Of a stretch of DNA of 64,000 nt, positions 62,966 through 64,000 are shown one piece after another (positions within the stretch are counted from its first letter, which is position 1; the number at the start of each line of letters is the position of its first letter). The notes under the pieces are model-generated. The model saw only the letters and a list, made by a program, of their open reading frames with translations. It did no database searches and had not been told where the DNA came from. Position numbers and translations under genes: made by a program. The DNA lies in the NCBI RefSeq assembly GCF_025165795.1, contig NZ_JAJAGO010000005.1:310001-374000 (forward strand), written 5' to 3'. The DNA is from Streptomyces gossypii. GTDB taxonomy: Bacteria > Actinomycetota > Actinomycetes > Streptomycetales > Streptomycetaceae.

Positions 62966-64000
62966 ATGCCGTCGTCCGCAGCGCAGCCGCGCTCTCTCGC
63001 CGCCGCTCTCGCGCTGCGCGTCCGGGGCCCCGCCCCGACCGGACCGGACGCGGCCGGACGCCGTACGGCCGGAGAGCCCGCCTCGGAGAACGCCGAGGAC
63101 CGGCCCTCCGGCGCACCGGGGACCGGAGCGGGGACGCGACGGGGCACGAGGCCCGGCGCGCGACCTGGCACCGGCAACAGCAGCACCGGCGCCGGTGGCG
63201 ATCTGCGCTACTGGCTGTGGCTGCTGCCCGCCCTGACGCTGCTCGCCGCCCTCACCCGGCTGCCCTCCTTCGCCCAGACCCTGTGGAATCCGGACGAGGG
63301 TTTCGTGGCCACCCAGGCGCGCCAACTGGCGGACGGGGGAGTCCTCTACGACACGGTCGTCGACCGCAAGCCTCCGCTGCTGCCCTGGCTCTACCGTGGC
63401 GCCTTCGCCGTCTTCGGCGACGAGTCGCTGTGGCCGCTGAAGGTGGCCGCGATCCTCGCCATCGCCGCCACCGCCGGGCTGGTCGCCGCCATGGCCCGCC
63501 GCCGCTGGGGCGACCGCGCGGGCTGGACGGCGGGCGTCCTGGCCGTGCTGATCGCCATCGGACTCAACCCGGAGGACACCCAGGCGGCGTCCTTCGAGGT
63601 CTTCATGCTCCCCTGGACCGCCGCCGCGATGTGGTGCGCGGACCGCCGCCGCTGGGTGTGGGCGGGTGTGGCCGTCGCGCTGGCGACCCTCACCAAGCAG
63701 ACCGGGGGAGCGGTCCTGCTCCCCGTGCTCTTCGTCCTGGCCCGCGCTCACCCCGGATGGTCCAGGGAACGCCTCATGCCCGTAGCGCGGCTGCTCGCGG
63801 CGTACCTGCTGCCGATCGCCGTCGTGGCGTTCGCCTTCGGAGCGGGCCGGTTCAGCTACTGGACGGCGACCGGCTCCGGTTCGTACGCCTCCGTCGACGG
63901 TGCGGTGATGCTCGCGGCGGGCCGTGCGGCGGGCTCCACCGCCATCCTGACGGTTGCCTGCCTGCCGCTGCTGATCGCCCTCGTGTACGTCACGAGGGTG
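62966..64000 (+). CDS. Membrane glycosyltransferase, GT39/ArnT-like (3' truncated)
   Basis: An open frame of 345 codons that runs off the window end. Residues 1-75 are hydrophilic, Pro/Gly/Arg-rich and probably disordered. Hydrophobic helices follow (LRYWLWLLPALTLLAALTRL; VAAILAIAATAGLVAAMA; AGVLAVLIAIGL; LLAAYLLPIAVVAFAFG). The motif WNPDEGFVATQARQLADGGVLYDTVVDRKPP between helices 1 and 2 is the first-loop D-E motif of GT-C enzymes that use polyprenyl-phosphate sugars (mannosyltransferase/ArnT clan). ATG 62966 is the only plausible start near the fold. Acceptor is unknown. Confidence 0.8.
   Translation, partial: MPSSAAQPRSLAAALALRVRGPAPTGPDAAGRRTAGEPASENAEDRPSGAPGTGAGTRRGTRPGARPGTGNSSTGAGGDLRYWLWLLPALTLLAALTRLPSFAQTLWNPDEGFVATQARQLADGGVLYDTVVDRKPPLLPWLYRGAFAVFGDESLWPLKVAAILAIAATAGLVAAMARRRWGDRAGWTAGVLAVLIAIGLNPEDTQAASFEVFMLPWTAAAMWCADRRRWVWAGVAVALATLTKQTGGAVLLPVLFVLARAHPGWSRERLMPVARLLAAYLLPIAVVAFAFGAGRFSYWTATGSGSYASVDGAVMLAAGRAAGSTAILTVACLPLLIALVYVTRV

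Noticed and set aside
62900..63751. A 283-codon minus-strand frame near the right end
   Set aside because: It is opposite the GT39-like gene, which has transmembrane helices and a D-E motif. The minus frame is a G/R/E-rich shadow.

Overview
The window is high-GC actinobacterial DNA and almost certainly comes from a Streptomyces chromosome. Codon third positions are nearly all G/C, GTG/TTG starts are common, and the right half has the gene order I recall from the S. coelicolor SCO5998-SCO6013 neighbourhood: XRE-MurA, aconitase, ngcEFG, rok7B7, xylFGH, dxs. No rRNA, tRNA, CRISPR array or intact transposase gene was recognised.

Layout. (1) 1-9.9 kb is housekeeping and regulatory: an acyl-CoA dehydrogenase tail, RidA, two VOC proteins, an ArsR-type regulator, a TIM-barrel glycosidase-like protein, a membrane Ser/Thr kinase, an ECF41 sigma factor and a STAND NTPase. 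(2) 9.9-17.2 kb has a glycosyltransferase-like gene whose start codon abuts an 11-copy heptamer tract. It is followed by two small membrane proteins and a MocR/AhpD/MFS cassette flanked by the two halves of a broken duplication. (3) 17.5-23.7 kb is a compact minus-strand locus: MFS transporter, S9 peptidase, 39-residue peptide, B12/radical-SAM C-methyltransferase, DUF5825. I read it as an uncharacterised RiPP pathway. (4) 24-41.4 kb is a catabolic island for glycine betaine, dimethylglycine and sarcosine. It holds a Rieske oxygenase with separate ferredoxin and reductase, a dimethylglycine oxidase-like protein, heterotetrameric sarcosine oxidase (soxBDAG), mycothiol-dependent formaldehyde dehydrogenase plus an MBL hydrolase, a second formaldehyde-dehydrogenase-like enzyme and two IclR regulators. 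Similar 17-bp operators recur at three of its promoters. A 163-bp MITE-like element sits exactly in the stop codon of the Rieske oxygenase. (5) 42-46 kb has a secreted rhamnogalacturonan lyase and a secreted esterase that share a ricin-type module, behind LacI-type operators. (6) 46-64 kb is the conserved core: XRE-MurA fusion, DUF2568 protein, aconitase, NgcEFG chitobiose/GlcNAc transporter, ROK regulator, XylFGH, DXS and a truncated family-39-like membrane glycosyltransferase.

How the parts connect. The island in (4) would oxidise glycine betaine stepwise to glycine, with formaldehyde from demethylation handled by the adjacent detoxification genes. The sugar transporters and polysaccharide enzymes in (5)-(6) carry recognisable or candidate sites for CebR/LacI-, DasR- and ROK-type control. 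The promoters of the XRE-MurA gene and the aconitase gene share one palindrome, TATCTC-N6-GAGATA, which suggests a common regulator.

Most promising for novelty are the RiPP locus with its terminator-followed precursor gene, the shared murA/acnA operator together with active-site changes in the MurA domain, and the heptamer tract that could phase-vary a glycosyltransferase-like gene.
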